A stretch of 64,000 nucleotides of DNA. Origin: Providencia alcalifaciens DSM 30120. GTDB taxonomy: Bacteria; Pseudomonadota; Gammaproteobacteria; Enterobacterales; Enterobacteriaceae. Shown here one piece after another: positions 43,768-54,388 of the stretch. Position 1 is the first letter of the stretch, and every line of letters starts with the position of its first letter. The notes under the pieces were generated by a model that was not told the DNA's origin, made no database searches, and saw only the letters and a program-made list of their open reading frames with translations. Where the stretch lies: NCBI RefSeq assembly GCF_000173415.1, contig NZ_ABXW01000073.1:54612-118611 (forward strand), in the 5' to 3' direction. The position numbers and the translations under genes are program-made.

Positions 43768-44583
43768 ATGTCACAGGCAGCGTTAAACGTAAGGCACCAT
43801 AATCATAATAGCGGTCAGCAAGATGAAGACCCGCGCTCAAGACCCAGCAATGGGGCGTTTTTGAGCGGATTGATTTTCTTCCTCATGGTTGTCGGCACCA
43901 TTGTATGGAGCGGCTGGACTGTGATGAACTGGATGAAGGATGCCGATAGGCTGCCTATGTCCAAACTGATATTGACTGGAGAACGCAATTACACCACAAA
44001 CGACGATGTTCGAAAGGCGATTTTATCATTAGGTCAGCCAGGAACATTTATGACGGTGGATGTTAATGCAATTCAGAATCAAATCAGCATGATGCCTTGG
44101 ATCCGACAAGTTACTGTGCGCAAACAGTGGCCAGATGAATTAAAAATCCATATTGCGGAATATAAGCCTTACGCAAGATGGAATGACCAAAATATGGTCG
44201 ATCAAGAAGGGCGCGTTTTTACCCTTCCACCTAGCCAAAATGGTAAAGGTGATTATGTGATGCTGTATGGTCCGCAAGGTAGCCAAACAGAAGTTTTGAA
44301 AGAATTTGCTGTGTTAAGTGGTATTTTGGCTAAAAATAACTTGAAACTAAAATCCGTTTCTATGACAGCGCGCCATGCATGGCAAATTATTTTAGATAAT
44401 GATGTAAGAGTCGAACTTGGGAAAAAAGATGTGTTAGAGCGGTTAAACCGTTTTCTCGAGCTTTATCCGCTTTTACAGCAAACGACTGATAAGCGCGTCG
44501 ATTATGTCGACTTGCGTTATACCAGTGGAGCAGCGGTGGGGTGGGCGCCTCTATTAGTTGACGCACCGCAAGGCTTCCAATAA
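43768..44583 (+). CDS. ftsQ: Cell division protein FtsQ
   Basis: A 271-residue bitopic inner-membrane protein. A cytoplasmic arm of about 30 residues is followed by one membrane helix at about 31-53 and a periplasmic POTRA domain ([23 protein letters not shown]), then the FtsQ beta domain. It links FtsLB to the divisome. The gene begins one base after ddl. Confidence 0.94.
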   Translation: MSQAALNVRHHNHNSGQQDEDPRSRPSNGAFLSGLIFFLMVVGTIVWSGWTVMNWMKDADRLPMSKLILTGERNYTTNDDVRKAILSLGQPGTFMTVDVNAIQNQISMMPWIRQVTVRKQWPDELKIHIAEYKPYARWNDQNMVDQEGRVFTLPPSQNGKGDYVMLYGPQGSQTEVLKEFAVLSGILAKNNLKLKSVSMTARHAWQIILDNDVRVELGKKDVLERLNRFLELYPLLQQTTDKRVDYVDLRYTSGAAVGWAPLLVDAPQGFQ

Positions 44584-44627
44584 GACAAATTGCTAAAAAC
44601 TCAAATTAGGCAAATAGGCAGAAGCAA

Positions 44628-45884
44628 ATGATTAAAGCAACGGACAGAAAATTAGTGGTAGGCCTTGAAATTGGAACTTCCAAGGTGTCGGCCCTTGTAG
44701 GTGAAATTCTGCCCGATGGTATGGTTAATATTATTGGGGTGGGAAGCTGTCCATCTCGCGGAATGGACAAAGGTGGCGTTAACGACCTTGAGTCGGTTGT
44801 TAAATGCGTCCAAAGAGCGATTGACCAAGCTGAATTAATGGCAGATTGCCAAATCTCTTCTGTTTACCTTGCATTATCAGGTAAACATGTGAGTTGCCAA
44901 AATGAAATTGGTATGGTGCCAATTTCAGAAGAAGAAGTGACCCAAGAAGATGTTGATAGTGTGGTTCATACGGCAAAATCTGTCCGAGTTAAAGACGAAC
45001 ACCGAATTCTGCATGTTATCCCGCAAGAATTTGCAATTGACTACCAAGAAGGTATTAAAAACCCAGTCGGTCTTTCGGGTGTTCGTATGCAAGCTAAAGT
45101 TCATCTAATCACTTGCCATAACGATATGGCGAAGAATATCGTGAAAGCGGTTGAGCGTTGCGGATTAAAAGTTGACCAGCTTATTTTTGCCGGTCTAGCA
45201 GCAAGCTACAGTGTCCTCACAGAAGATGAACGCGAATTAGGTGTCTGTGTTGTTGATGTCGGCGGTGGCACAATGGACATGGCGGTTTATACGGGTGGTG
45301 CTTTGCGTCATACCAAAGTGATCCCATACGCAGGAAATGTGGTTACAAGTGATATCGCTTACGCTTTTGGAACACCTCCAACGGATGCAGAAGCGATTAA
45401 AGTACGTCACGGCTGTGCAGTCGGTTCGATTGTGAGTAAAGATGAAACGGTGGAAGTGCCGAGTGTAGGCGGTCGTCCTCCAAGAAGTTTACAGCGTCAA
45501 ACCTTAGCAGAAGTGATTGAGCCACGGTATACTGAGCTGTTAAATTTAGTCAATGAAGAAATTTTAAATTTACAGGAACAGTTACGCCTGCAAGGTGTCA
45601 AACACCACTTAGCGGCTGGGATAGTTTTGACGGGTGGTGCAGCACAAATTGATGGGCTAGTTGAATGCGCTCAAAAAGTGTTTCATACGCAAGTCAGAAT
45701 TGGAACCCCACTTAATATAACAGGATTAACGGATTATGCTCAGGAGCCATACTATTCCACAGCGGTAGGGCTTCTGCATTACGGTAAAGAAAGCCATCTT
45801 GGCGATGATACCGAAACGGAAAAACGTGCTTCAGTTAGCGGGTGGTTTAGTAAGCTCACCAGCTGGTTGAGAAAAGAATTTTAA
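44628..45884 (+). CDS. ftsA: Cell division protein FtsA
   Basis: A 418-residue actin-like ATPase that anchors FtsZ to the membrane. GLEIGTSKVSALVGE and VVDVGGGTMDMAVY are phosphate-binding motifs, and IVLTGGAAQIDGL is the adenosine motif. The C-terminus (SGWFSKLTSWLRKEF) is the amphipathic membrane-targeting helix. Confidence 0.97.
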   Translation: MIKATDRKLVVGLEIGTSKVSALVGEILPDGMVNIIGVGSCPSRGMDKGGVNDLESVVKCVQRAIDQAELMADCQISSVYLALSGKHVSCQNEIGMVPISEEEVTQEDVDSVVHTAKSVRVKDEHRILHVIPQEFAIDYQEGIKNPVGLSGVRMQAKVHLITCHNDMAKNIVKAVERCGLKVDQLIFAGLAASYSVLTEDERELGVCVVDVGGGTMDMAVYTGGALRHTKVIPYAGNVVTSDIAYAFGTPPTDAEAIKVRHGCAVGSIVSKDETVEVPSVGGRPPRSLQRQTLAEVIEPRYTELLNLVNEEILNLQEQLRLQGVKHHLAAGIVLTGGAAQIDGLVECAQKVFHTQVRIGTPLNITGLTDYAQEPYYSTAVGLLHYGKESHLGDDTETEKRASVSGWFSKLTSWLRKEF

Positions 45885-45941
45885 TTTTTATTTAGAAGCA
45901 TATTATTAGCTTCAATAGTAAGCACAAAACGGAGAGACATT

Positions 45942-47099
45942 ATGTTTGAACCAATGGAGCTAACCAACGATGCGGTGATTAAAGTCATCGGCGTTGGCGG
46001 CGGCGGCGGAAATGCCGTTGAACACATGGTACGCGAGCGCATCGAAGGTGTTGAGTTCTTTGCTGTCAACACTGATGCACAAGCTTTGCGTAAAACCGCA
46101 GTCGGACAAACCATTCAGATCGGTACAGGTATTACGAAAGGTCTGGGTGCGGGGGCAAACCCTGAAGTTGGTCGTAACGCGGCGGAAGAAGACCGTGAAG
46201 CACTGCGCAATGCTCTTGATGGCGCAGATATGGTGTTTATCGCAGCGGGTATGGGCGGTGGTACCGGTACTGGTGCGGCTCCAGTTGTTGCTGAAGTTGC
46301 TAAAGAATTAGGTATCCTGACTGTTGCTGTTGTGACTAAGCCATTCAACTTTGAAGGCAAAAAGCGCATGGCATTCGCGGAAGCGGGTATCACTGAGCTG
46401 TCTAAACATGTTGACTCGCTGATCACTATCCCTAACGACAAACTACTGAAAGTACTTGGTCGTGGTATCTCTTTGCTGGATGCTTTTGGTGCGGCAAATG
46501 ACGTATTAAAAGGTGCAGTTCAAGGTATCGCTGAACTGATCACTCGTCCAGGTTTAATGAACGTGGACTTTGCTGACGTGCGTACAGTAATGTCAGAAAT
46601 GGGTTATGCGATGATGGGTTCAGGTGTGGCTCGTGGCGAAGATAGAGCGGAAGAAGCAGCTGAAATGGCTATTTCTAGTCCTCTTCTGGAAGACATCGAC
46701 CTGTCAGGTGCGCGTGGTGTTCTGGTCAACATTACTGCTGGTTTCGACCTGCGCTTGGATGAGTTTGAAACAGTGGGTAACACCATTCGTGCATTCGCAT
46801 CTGATAATGCGACTGTCGTAATCGGTACTTCTTTAGACCCAGAAATGCACGAAGAATTGCGTGTGACTGTTGTTGCTACAGGTATTGGCATGGACAAACG
46901 TCCAGAAATTACTTTAGTGAGCAATAAAATGTCTCAGCAAACTTCTATGGAGCAGCGCTATCAGCAAATGCAAAATAGCATGTCTTCATTAAATGATGAA
47001 AAACCAGCTGCAAAAGCCGTTAACGACCAAAATACGCAAGCAAATAAAGAGCCGGATTATTTAGATATCCCAGCTTTCTTGCGTAAACAGGCCGATTAA
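45942..47099 (+). CDS. ftsZ: Cell division GTPase FtsZ
   Basis: A 385-residue tubulin homologue. [13 protein letters not shown] begins the GTPase domain and GGGTGTG (residues 105-111) is the tubulin signature. After a variable linker, [14 protein letters not shown] is the C-terminal peptide that binds FtsA and ZipA. It lies 57 bp after ftsA. Confidence 0.98.
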   Translation: MFEPMELTNDAVIKVIGVGGGGGNAVEHMVRERIEGVEFFAVNTDAQALRKTAVGQTIQIGTGITKGLGAGANPEVGRNAAEEDREALRNALDGADMVFIAAGMGGGTGTGAAPVVAEVAKELGILTVAVVTKPFNFEGKKRMAFAEAGITELSKHVDSLITIPNDKLLKVLGRGISLLDAFGAANDVLKGAVQGIAELITRPGLMNVDFADVRTVMSEMGYAMMGSGVARGEDRAEEAAEMAISSPLLEDIDLSGARGVLVNITAGFDLRLDEFETVGNTIRAFASDNATVVIGTSLDPEMHEELRVTVVATGIGMDKRPEITLVSNKMSQQTSMEQRYQQMQNSMSSLNDEKPAAKAVNDQNTQANKEPDYLDIPAFLRKQAD

Positions 47100-47111
47100 T
47101 TTTTAATTATA

Positions 47112-47139
47112 TTGGTTTTTCCGCTTTTTGTGCTAAAAT
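47112..47139 (+). promoter_or_regulatory. lpxC promoter
   Basis: TTGGTT (47112-47117) and the extended -10 TGCTAAAAT (47131-47139) are 16 bp apart, just after ftsZ. Confidence 0.65.
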
Positions 47140-47142
47140 TTT

Positions 47143-48116
<974 letters not shown>

Positions 48117-48131
48117 TAGTTTCTATTATGC

Positions 48132-48163
48132 GGCTATCTCTGCTAGTCAGAGCTAGCCTTTTC
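48132..48163 (+). terminator. Terminator after lpxC
   Basis: GGCTA and CTCTG pair with CAGAG and TAGCC around CTAGT, each arm with one unpaired base, followed by TTTT. It overlaps the last codons of the opposing dciA gene. Confidence 0.87.
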
Positions 48164-48674
48164 TGTTGGTTGCATTAGTACTCTCTCCGGCTAATGCAGC
48201 CAGCCGCTCAAACCTCTCTTTTAATCCTTTTGGACTCTTTTCTGCTAATCTTAATAACTGCTCAGCAGTTTGTGTACTAATCTGTCTTTGATTACGATTT
48301 TCCCTTTGATTCACTGATTGCTTATTCAATGAGCTATTTTGCTTAGATTTTCGTATAAGATCAGGATTGATTCTGATGTCGATGGAAGATAAAGATGGTA
48401 GAATAGATGACCTTAACGCAGAAAGAAGATTTGTTCTTTCATAATTAAGGCGGGTCATCCAGCTGGCATTAGCTACTTCGATAACCATAATGTTATTTCG
48501 ATAGTTTGCTACTCGACACATCGGTTTAATTTCCGCTGGCAGCAAGCTTTTTACAACTCGATTCAATTTTAGAATAGCTTTTGCATTTCGCTGAATGGTT
48601 TGTAAAGTGTTTGATGTTTTAGCCAGAGACTCTTCGAGAACATCGAAAAGTGCTTGTGGATGACTATCTCTCAT
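48153..48674 (-). CDS. dciA: DciA-like (DUF721) protein
   Basis: A 173-residue protein. Residues about 30-105 match the DUF721 domain: LLPAEIKPMCRVANYRNNIMVIEVANASWMTRLNYERTNLL. A glutamine/asparagine-rich linker follows, and the C-terminus (LLRLAEKSPKGLKERFERLA) resembles the second conserved helix region of gammaproteobacterial DciA. DciA is the ancestral loader of the DnaB replicative helicase; E. coli replaced it with DnaC. In Vibrio and Pseudomonas dciA lies beside lpxC and secA, the same place as here. No DnaC is visible in the window, so whether this protein is active as loader is unknown. Confidence 0.72.
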   Translation of the reverse strand: MRDSHPQALFDVLEESLAKTSNTLQTIQRNAKAILKLNRVVKSLLPAEIKPMCRVANYRNNIMVIEVANASWMTRLNYERTNLLSALRSSILPSLSSIDIRINPDLIRKSKQNSSLNKQSVNQRENRNQRQISTQTAEQLLRLAEKSPKGLKERFERLAALAGESTNATNRKG

Positions 48675-48760
48675 TGTGAACTCTCATTTTGCGCTTTCGC
48701 CAACGATGTTAGGACATAATTGGGAATAATACTTTAATCTATAAATTATATAAGAGTTTG

Positions 48761-49288
48761 ATGGGTATTTTAAATTTTTGGCGACATTTAGGTAGACGAT
48801 ACTTTTGGTCCCACCTTTTATTAGGTGTTGTGGCTACGGGTGTAGGCTTGCCTACAATTTTAAATGCCTTATCGGAATCCCAGCAAACTTTAATCAATTC
48901 TGCGCCAGCAAATCGACAAAGCCAAGCTGTCAATGCATTCGATAATTTATTCGCTCAGCAGAATTCTCAGCGTTCTTCATCCTCATCCTCTTATTCTGTC
49001 AATTACTGGCAGCAGCATGCGGTACGTAATGTTATCCGCCAGCTGACTTTTGCTTTTTCTGCAACTGAAGATGAAGGTACCGATAAAAGCAAGTTACAAA
49101 AAGAACCTTTATTTGCCCCTCAGTTAATGCTGGATACGTTGTATGCCATGCTGGCTCAACGGTCACTTCAATGGGATGTGGCAACCACTCAAGCGAGTGA
49201 ATACATCTACCCCCTCTTTTCCGTTTATCAGCCTGCAATTTGGGTTGCTCAGGTGCATGGCATTCGGGCAGGACCATTTTTTGCCTAA
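48761..49288 (+). CDS. secM: SecA translation regulator SecM
   Basis: A 175-residue secreted arrest peptide. An N-terminal basic stretch and hydrophobic segment (LLLGVVATGVGLP) form the signal peptide. The C-terminus holds the stalling motif WVAQVHGIRAGP, matching E. coli W155 to P166; the residue at the E. coli F150 position is tyrosine. Ribosome stalling at this motif unfolds a hairpin that hides the secA start, until SecA pulls the nascent chain. Three residues (FFA) follow the proline. The ATG at 48761 has AAGAG upstream; a TTG one codon earlier is less likely. Confidence 0.93.
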   Translation: MGILNFWRHLGRRYFWSHLLLGVVATGVGLPTILNALSESQQTLINSAPANRQSQAVNAFDNLFAQQNSQRSSSSSSYSVNYWQQHAVRNVIRQLTFAFSATEDEGTDKSKLQKEPLFAPQLMLDTLYAMLAQRSLQWDVATTQASEYIYPLFSVYQPAIWVAQVHGIRAGPFFA

Positions 49289-49382
49289 ATCTATTTAACG
49301 ATACTTACTCCACTACGGAGCGAGTTTTATCGTGCCAAAAATCACTGATTTTAATAATTAATTGATTTACCTGAGAAAAAAT

Positions 49383-52094
49383 ATGTTAACTAAACTATTA
49401 ACCAAAGTATTTGGTAGCCGTAATGACCGTACTCTGCGCCGTCTGCGTAAAGAGGTGGAAAAAATTAACCAGCTAGAGCCTGAGTTTGAGAAATTATCGG
49501 ATGACGAGCTGAAAGCCAAAACCGCAGAATTTCGTGAGCGTTTAAAGCAAGGCGAAAGCATTGAAAATATGATTCCTGAAGCGTTTGCGACAGTGCGTGA
49601 AGCAAGTAAACGTGTATTCGGTATGCGTCATTTCGACGTTCAGTTAATCGGTGGTATGGTTCTGAACGAACGTTGCATCGCAGAAATGCGTACAGGTGAA
49701 GGTAAAACACTGACTGCAACGCTGCCAGCATACATTAACGCATTATCAGGCAAAGGGGTTCACGTTGTTACCGTGAACGACTACTTAGCAAAACGTGATG
49801 CGGAAAATAACCGTCCATTATTCGAATTTTTAGGTTTAACGGTTGGTATTAACTTATCGGGTATGGCTCCACCTGCAAAGCGTCAAGCTTATGCGGAAGA
49901 CATTACTTACGGTACTAACAACGAATTTGGTTTTGACTATTTACGTGACAACATGGCATTTAGCCCAGAAGATCGCGTTCAACGTAAACTGCATTACGCA
50001 TTAGTGGATGAGGTGGACTCTATCCTTATCGATGAAGCGCGTACGCCACTGATCATTTCAGGCCCAGCGGAAGATAGCTCTGATCTGTACATCAAAGTGG
50101 ACAAGCTGATCCCGAAACTCGTTCGCCAAGAAAAAGAAGACTCAGACACTTTCCAAGGTGAAGGTCACTTCTCGGTTGATGAAAAATCTCGTCAGGTAAC
50201 AATTACAGAGCGCGGTCTGGTTCTGGTTGAAGAATTACTGGCAAAAGCTGGTTTAATGGATGAAGGCGAGTCGCTTTATTCACCATCAAACATTATGCTG
50301 ATGCACCACGTCATGGCAGGTTTACGTGCACACGCACTGTTTACTCGTGATGTTGACTATATTGTTAAAGATAACCAAGTCATTATTGTCGACGAACATA
50401 CAGGTCGTACAATGGAAGGGCGCCGTTGGTCTGATGGTCTGCACCAAGCTGTTGAAGCAAAAGAAGGTGTTGAAATTCATAATGAAAACCAAACATTGGC
50501 ATCTATCACTTTCCAGAACTATTTCCGCTTATACGAAAAATTAGCGGGTATGACAGGTACAGCAGATACCGAAGCATTCGAATTTAGTTCTATCTATAAA
50601 CTGGATACGATTGTTATCCCAACTAACCGTCCAATGGTTCGTAAGGATATGCCTGATTTAGTCTATATGACTGAAGCAGACAAATTTGAAGCAATTATTG
50701 AAGATATTCGTGATAAAACGTCCAAAGGTCAGCCAGTTCTGGTCGGTACCATTTCGATTGAAAAATCTGAATTAATTTCACATGCTCTGAATAAAGCGAA
50801 AATTGCTCATAACGTATTGAATGCGAAATTCCACGCAATGGAAGCTGATATTATCGCTAATGCGGGGCAAAAAAGCGCCGTAACCATCGCAACTAACATG
50901 GCGGGGCGTGGTACCGATATTATGTTAGGGGGAAGCTGGCAGTCAGAAGTGGCTGCGTTAGAGAACCCAACGCAAGAACAAATTGATGAAATCAAAGCGA
51001 ACTGGAAAATTCGTCACGATGAAGTTTTAGCGGCTGGCGGTTTACATATCATCGGTACTGAGCGTCATGAATCTCGCCGTATCGATAACCAGTTACGTGG
51101 TCGTGCGGGACGCCAAGGTGATGCTGGTTCATCACGTTTCTATCTGTCAATGGAAGATGCTTTAATGCGTATCTTCGCATCAGACCGTGTAACGGGCATG
51201 ATGAAAAAACTGGGTATGAAACCTGGTGAAGCCATTGAACATCCATGGGTTACTAAAGCGATTGCGAATGCACAACGTAAAGTTGAAAGCCGTAACTTTG
51301 ATATTCGTAAACAGTTACTTGAGTATGATGATGTAGCAAGTGACCAACGCCGCGCTATTTATGCTCAGCGTAATGAGCTGCTGGATGGTGGCGATATCAA
51401 AGAAACCGTAGATAGCATTCGTGAAGATGTGTTTACCACCATTATCGATGCATATATTCCACCTCAATCTCTGGAAGAGATGTGGGATATTGACGGTTTA
51501 CAGAAACGTTTAGTTAATGACTTTGACCTCGACTTACCAATTCAAGAGTGGTTGGATAAAGAACCTGAACTTCATGAGGAAACGTTACGTGAACGTATCA
51601 TGGAAAAAGCAGTGGAAATTTACCAACGTAAAGAAGAGATTGTTGGTGCTGAGGCGATGCGTAATTTTGAAAAAGGCGTTATGTTACAGACGCTGGATAC
51701 ACTGTGGAAAGAGCACTTAGCTTCTATGGATTATTTACGTCAAGGTATTCACTTACGTGGATATGCGCAAAAAGATCCAAAACAAGAATACAAGCGTGAA
51801 TCTTTCAGTATGTTTGCAAACATGTTGGAAGCACTGAAATATGAAGTGATCAGTACTCTGTCAAAAGTTCAGGTGCGCTTACCTGAAGAAGTTGAAGCAT
51901 TAGAACAACAACGTCGTGAAGAAGCAGAGCGCTTGGCTAAGAAGCAGCATTTAAGCCATGAAGCGGAAGCTGAATCGTTAATGACTGAAACAGAAGCGAA
52001 AATTGCAACTCAAGGTCATAAAATTGGTCGTAATGATCCATGCCCTTGTGGTTCTGGTAAAAAATACAAACAGTGCCATGGCCGTTTGAATTAA
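49383..52094 (+). CDS. secA: Preprotein translocase ATPase SecA
   Basis: A 903-residue motor ATPase (E. coli 901) that pushes preproteins through Sec[17 protein letters not shown] (GEGKT at 105-109) is Walker [18 protein letters not shown] is Walker B with the following helicase motif, and [14 protein letters not shown] is motif V-like. The C-terminus ends in a zinc-binding motif, [14 protein letters not shown], that contacts SecB. The ATG at 49383 gives [15 protein letters not shown] as in E. coli. Confidence 0.98.
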   Translation: MLTKLLTKVFGSRNDRTLRRLRKEVEKINQLEPEFEKLSDDELKAKTAEFRERLKQGESIENMIPEAFATVREASKRVFGMRHFDVQLIGGMVLNERCIAEMRTGEGKTLTATLPAYINALSGKGVHVVTVNDYLAKRDAENNRPLFEFLGLTVGINLSGMAPPAKRQAYAEDITYGTNNEFGFDYLRDNMAFSPEDRVQRKLHYALVDEVDSILIDEARTPLIISGPAEDSSDLYIKVDKLIPKLVRQEKEDSDTFQGEGHFSVDEKSRQVTITERGLVLVEELLAKAGLMDEGESLYSPSNIMLMHHVMAGLRAHALFTRDVDYIVKDNQVIIVDEHTGRTMEGRRWSDGLHQAVEAKEGVEIHNENQTLASITFQNYFRLYEKLAGMTGTADTEAFEFSSIYKLDTIVIPTNRPMVRKDMPDLVYMTEADKFEAIIEDIRDKTSKGQPVLVGTISIEKSELISHALNKAKIAHNVLNAKFHAMEADIIANAGQKSAVTIATNMAGRGTDIMLGGSWQSEVAALENPTQEQIDEIKANWKIRHDEVLAAGGLHIIGTERHESRRIDNQLRGRAGRQGDAGSSRFYLSMEDALMRIFASDRVTGMMKKLGMKPGEAIEHPWVTKAIANAQRKVESRNFDIRKQLLEYDDVASDQRRAIYAQRNELLDGGDIKETVDSIREDVFTTIIDAYIPPQSLEEMWDIDGLQKRLVNDFDLDLPIQEWLDKEPELHEETLRERIMEKAVEIYQRKEEIVGAEAMRNFEKGVMLQTLDTLWKEHLASMDYLRQGIHLRGYAQKDPKQEYKRESFSMFANMLEALKYEVISTLSKVQVRLPEEVEALEQQRREEAERLAKKQHLSHEAEAESLMTETEAKIATQGHKIGRNDPCPCGSGKKYKQCHGRLN

Positions 52095-52119
52095 TGTAAA
52101 GTTTGATAACTAATAAATA

Positions 52120-52143
52120 AAGGCGGGGAAACCCGCCTTTTTA
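52120..52143 (+). terminator. Terminator after secA
   Basis: AAGGCGGG pairs with CCCGCCTT around GAAA, followed by TTT. Confidence 0.93.
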
Positions 52144-52154
52144 ATGACGAAATT

Positions 52155-52553
52155 ATGGAAAAAAAACATCTGCATATTGCCGCTGGGATCATTCGTAATT
52201 CTCAGCAACATATTTTTATTACTCAGCGCCCTGAGGGTACTCATATGGCGGGGTTCTGGGAATTCCCTGGCGGAAAGCTAGAAAAAGGAGAGCATCCAAA
52301 GGATGCATTAATTCGTGAACTAGAGGAAGAAGTTGGTATTGCAGTCACTGACTGTAATTTATTCCATCAAGTTGATCATGAATTTGAAGATAGATTTATC
52401 ACCCTTTACTTTTTTATGGTTTCAGACTGGGAAAATGAACCGTATGGAAAAGAGGGGCAAAAATCACGTTGGATTAAACAACACGACTTAATAGCGGAAG
52501 ATTTTCCACTCGCTAACCGCGTGATTGTAGATATGCTGACAAAAAAGGTTTAA
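52155..52553 (+). CDS. mutT: 8-oxo-dGTP diphosphatase MutT
   Basis: A 132-residue Nudix hydrolase that removes 8-oxo-dGTP from the nucleotide pool. The Nudix box GX5EX7REUXEEXGU is complete from G40 to I62 (GKLEKGEHPKDALIRELEEEVGI region). The length is close to E. coli MutT (129). It is 60 bp after secA, beyond the terminator. Confidence 0.95.
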   Translation: MEKKHLHIAAGIIRNSQQHIFITQRPEGTHMAGFWEFPGGKLEKGEHPKDALIRELEEEVGIAVTDCNLFHQVDHEFEDRFITLYFFMVSDWENEPYGKEGQKSRWIKQHDLIAEDFPLANRVIVDMLTKKV

Positions 52554-52581
52554 CACAATCTTTAATGCTATTCTGTTAAGG

Positions 52582-52658
52582 GAGTACTAAGAATAGAGAT
52601 GAAAATAGCCTAATGATGGCTATTTTCACTGTTAATCTAGAAAATAAAGTTAGTACTC
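52582..52658. repeat. Nested inverted repeats between convergent mutT and yacG
   Basis: An inner perfect ten-pair stem, GAAAATAGCC (52601-52610) with GGCTATTTTC (52618-52627), is likely a bidirectional terminator with its A and T bases in the stem. An outer perfect nine-base repeat, GAGTACTAA (52582-52590) with TTAGTACTC (52650-52658), encloses it and overlaps the yacG stop codon. Confidence 0.6.
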
Positions 52659-52847
52659 TGGCGGTTCGCTCCAGCTTTCACTGTCTGAAATATCACCTTG
52701 GCTTTCAATGCGTTTATCTTCGGTTGCCCATTCACCTAAATCAATAAGTTGGCAGCGTTTACTGCAAAATGGACGGAAGGGACTCGATTCATTCCACACA
52801 ACAATTTTTTGGCAGGTAGGGCAATTGACTTCAATAATTTCACTCAT
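52650..52847 (-). CDS. yacG: DNA gyrase inhibitor YacG
   Basis: A 65-residue zinc protein. Cysteines 9, 12, 28 and 32 (CPTCQK and FCSKRC) form the CxxC and CxxxC zinc site. YacG binds GyrB and inhibits gyrase in E. coli. It follows zapD in the same direction. Confidence 0.93.
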   Translation of the reverse strand: MSEIIEVNCPTCQKIVVWNESSPFRPFCSKRCQLIDLGEWATEDKRIESQGDISDSESWSEPPEY

Positions 52848-52862
52848 ACATCGACTCTCAAA

Positions 52863-53621
52863 CTAACAACAGGCTAACTGAAAACGAATGACGTCTGGCA
52901 GTATACCATTCTCGCTATCGATATGAAGAAAACGTAAGGCAAAACGAGTTTTATGCCCTGAAATTTGTGGATATATCAAATTATCTGGAGCTAGCCGAAT
53001 ACGTAAAAGTTCTTTTCCTTCAACACTACCTTGGTAAAAGCCATTATGAGATTCAGCGGCTTCAAAGCTTCCGTTTTGGCGAATAAGCAGTAGGACAGTT
53101 TCTAAGGCCTCTTGTAAAGGGTCTAAACTATTTAGCCAGCTTTTGATTTCGTTATCTCTATCTGCTTGAGGCATATTGAGCCATAGTTGTAGGGTAGGTA
53201 AATCAAAGCTACAGCAACCACCAGGAATACTGAGGCGCTGACGAACCATACTAATGATTTTATCATTACGCAGTTGATGACCAAATCTAGGAGCAGACAT
53301 CAAACTACTTATTTTCGGAGTTAATTCATTCAGAAATGAAGTGATTAATGTTTTATCAACATTTGGTGAGTCTATCCAGTTAAGTAGTCGATTTTTTTGT
53401 TTTTCTAGCTCTTTGATAAGGTCAGAGCGAACCTCACCTCTATCTAGAATTTCAATTAATTCAGATACTGAGCGAAAAAAAGCAATTCCTGAAGAGTATG
53501 AGGTAATGTTGCTCTGCTCATAGATTTGCATTAATAACGTTTCAAGGCGCAACCAAGAACGAATTTTTTCATTCATTGGATATTCATAAGTAACCAAAGT
53601 TGTCTCGATGTGTTCGCTCAT
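52863..53621 (-). CDS. zapD: Cell division protein ZapD
   Basis: A protein of about 252 residues that crosslinks FtsZ filaments. QRLSIPGGCCSFDLPTL and QISGHKTRFALRF match E. coli ZapD closely. The ATG at 53621 is favoured since TAGGA lies six bases upstream; the ATG at 53627 directly abuts that motif. The order coaE-zapD-yacG is the enteric one. Confidence 0.93.
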   Translation of the reverse strand: MSEHIETTLVTYEYPMNEKIRSWLRLETLLMQIYEQSNITSYSSGIAFFRSVSELIEILDRGEVRSDLIKELEKQKNRLLNWIDSPNVDKTLITSFLNELTPKISSLMSAPRFGHQLRNDKIISMVRQRLSIPGGCCSFDLPTLQLWLNMPQADRDNEIKSWLNSLDPLQEALETVLLLIRQNGSFEAAESHNGFYQGSVEGKELLRIRLAPDNLIYPQISGHKTRFALRFLHIDSENGILPDVIRFQLACC

Positions 53622-53629
53622 ACTCATTC

Positions 53630-54235
53630 CTATTCTTTTTGTGCTGCAAGTGCTAGGTATTGTTTGTGTAGTTCAACAACTTTATTTGGTATATCGGCAT
53701 CATTAGTATGATTGGTGATAATATCATCAGCATATGAGAGTCTTTCTTCTCTAGATGCCTGTGCATCTAATATGTGAATAACATGCTCACGGTCTGCGTT
53801 ATCGCGTTGAATTGTTCTTTCTATCTGCTCTTCTCGAGTGACGTCAACGACAAGAACACGATCCGCTAAATGCGTAATCTTATTTTCAACAAGTAAGGGA
53901 ACAACCCATAAAACATAAGGATAGTTAGCCTGCTGAAGTTGTTTTTGCGTTTCTTGTTGTATCAAAGGGTGAAGAAGAGCATTTAACCACATTTTTTCTT
54001 CTGGCTTTGAAAACACGACGGTTCGCAAATAACCCCTATTTAAAGAGCCATCATGATTTATTACATTTTGACCAAAATGCTGTGCAATACTCATGATCGC
54101 AGGGGTATTCGGTTCAACAACTTGGCGGGCAATAACATCAGCATCAACTAGTGGAACTCCTAGCTTAGCAAACTCGTTGGCAACCGTTGTTTTACCACTT
54201 CCTATTCCCCCTGTGAGGGCAACAATATAAGACAT
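53630..54235 (-). CDS. coaE: Dephospho-CoA kinase
   Basis: A 201-residue kinase for the last step of coenzyme A synthesis. [18 protein letters not shown] is the Walker A loop, and [12 protein letters not shown] is the adjoining family motif. zapD follows within a few bases. Confidence 0.97.
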   Translation of the reverse strand: MSYIVALTGGIGSGKTTVANEFAKLGVPLVDADVIARQVVEPNTPAIMSIAQHFGQNVINHDGSLNRGYLRTVVFSKPEEKMWLNALLHPLIQQETQKQLQQANYPYVLWVVPLLVENKITHLADRVLVVDVTREEQIERTIQRDNADREHVIHILDAQASREERLSYADDIITNHTNDADIPNKVVELHKQYLALAAQKE

Positions 54236-54388
54236 AAAAATTCTTTAATTCACTGGAAATAAGTCAGATTACACTGAAAGTTTTAATTTGTCTTTATACA
54301 ATTTAAGCAAGCTATGATGTTATGGATATAACTGTGACTTCAAACAGTTTTTACTATCTAAATTTAACTGTTTTCTTTGGATGCATAG

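Noticed and set aside
54330..54350. AACTGT/ACAGTT hairpin with T run between coaE and hofC
   Set aside because: The T run is on the plus strand, where no gene ends; the stem is only six pairs.
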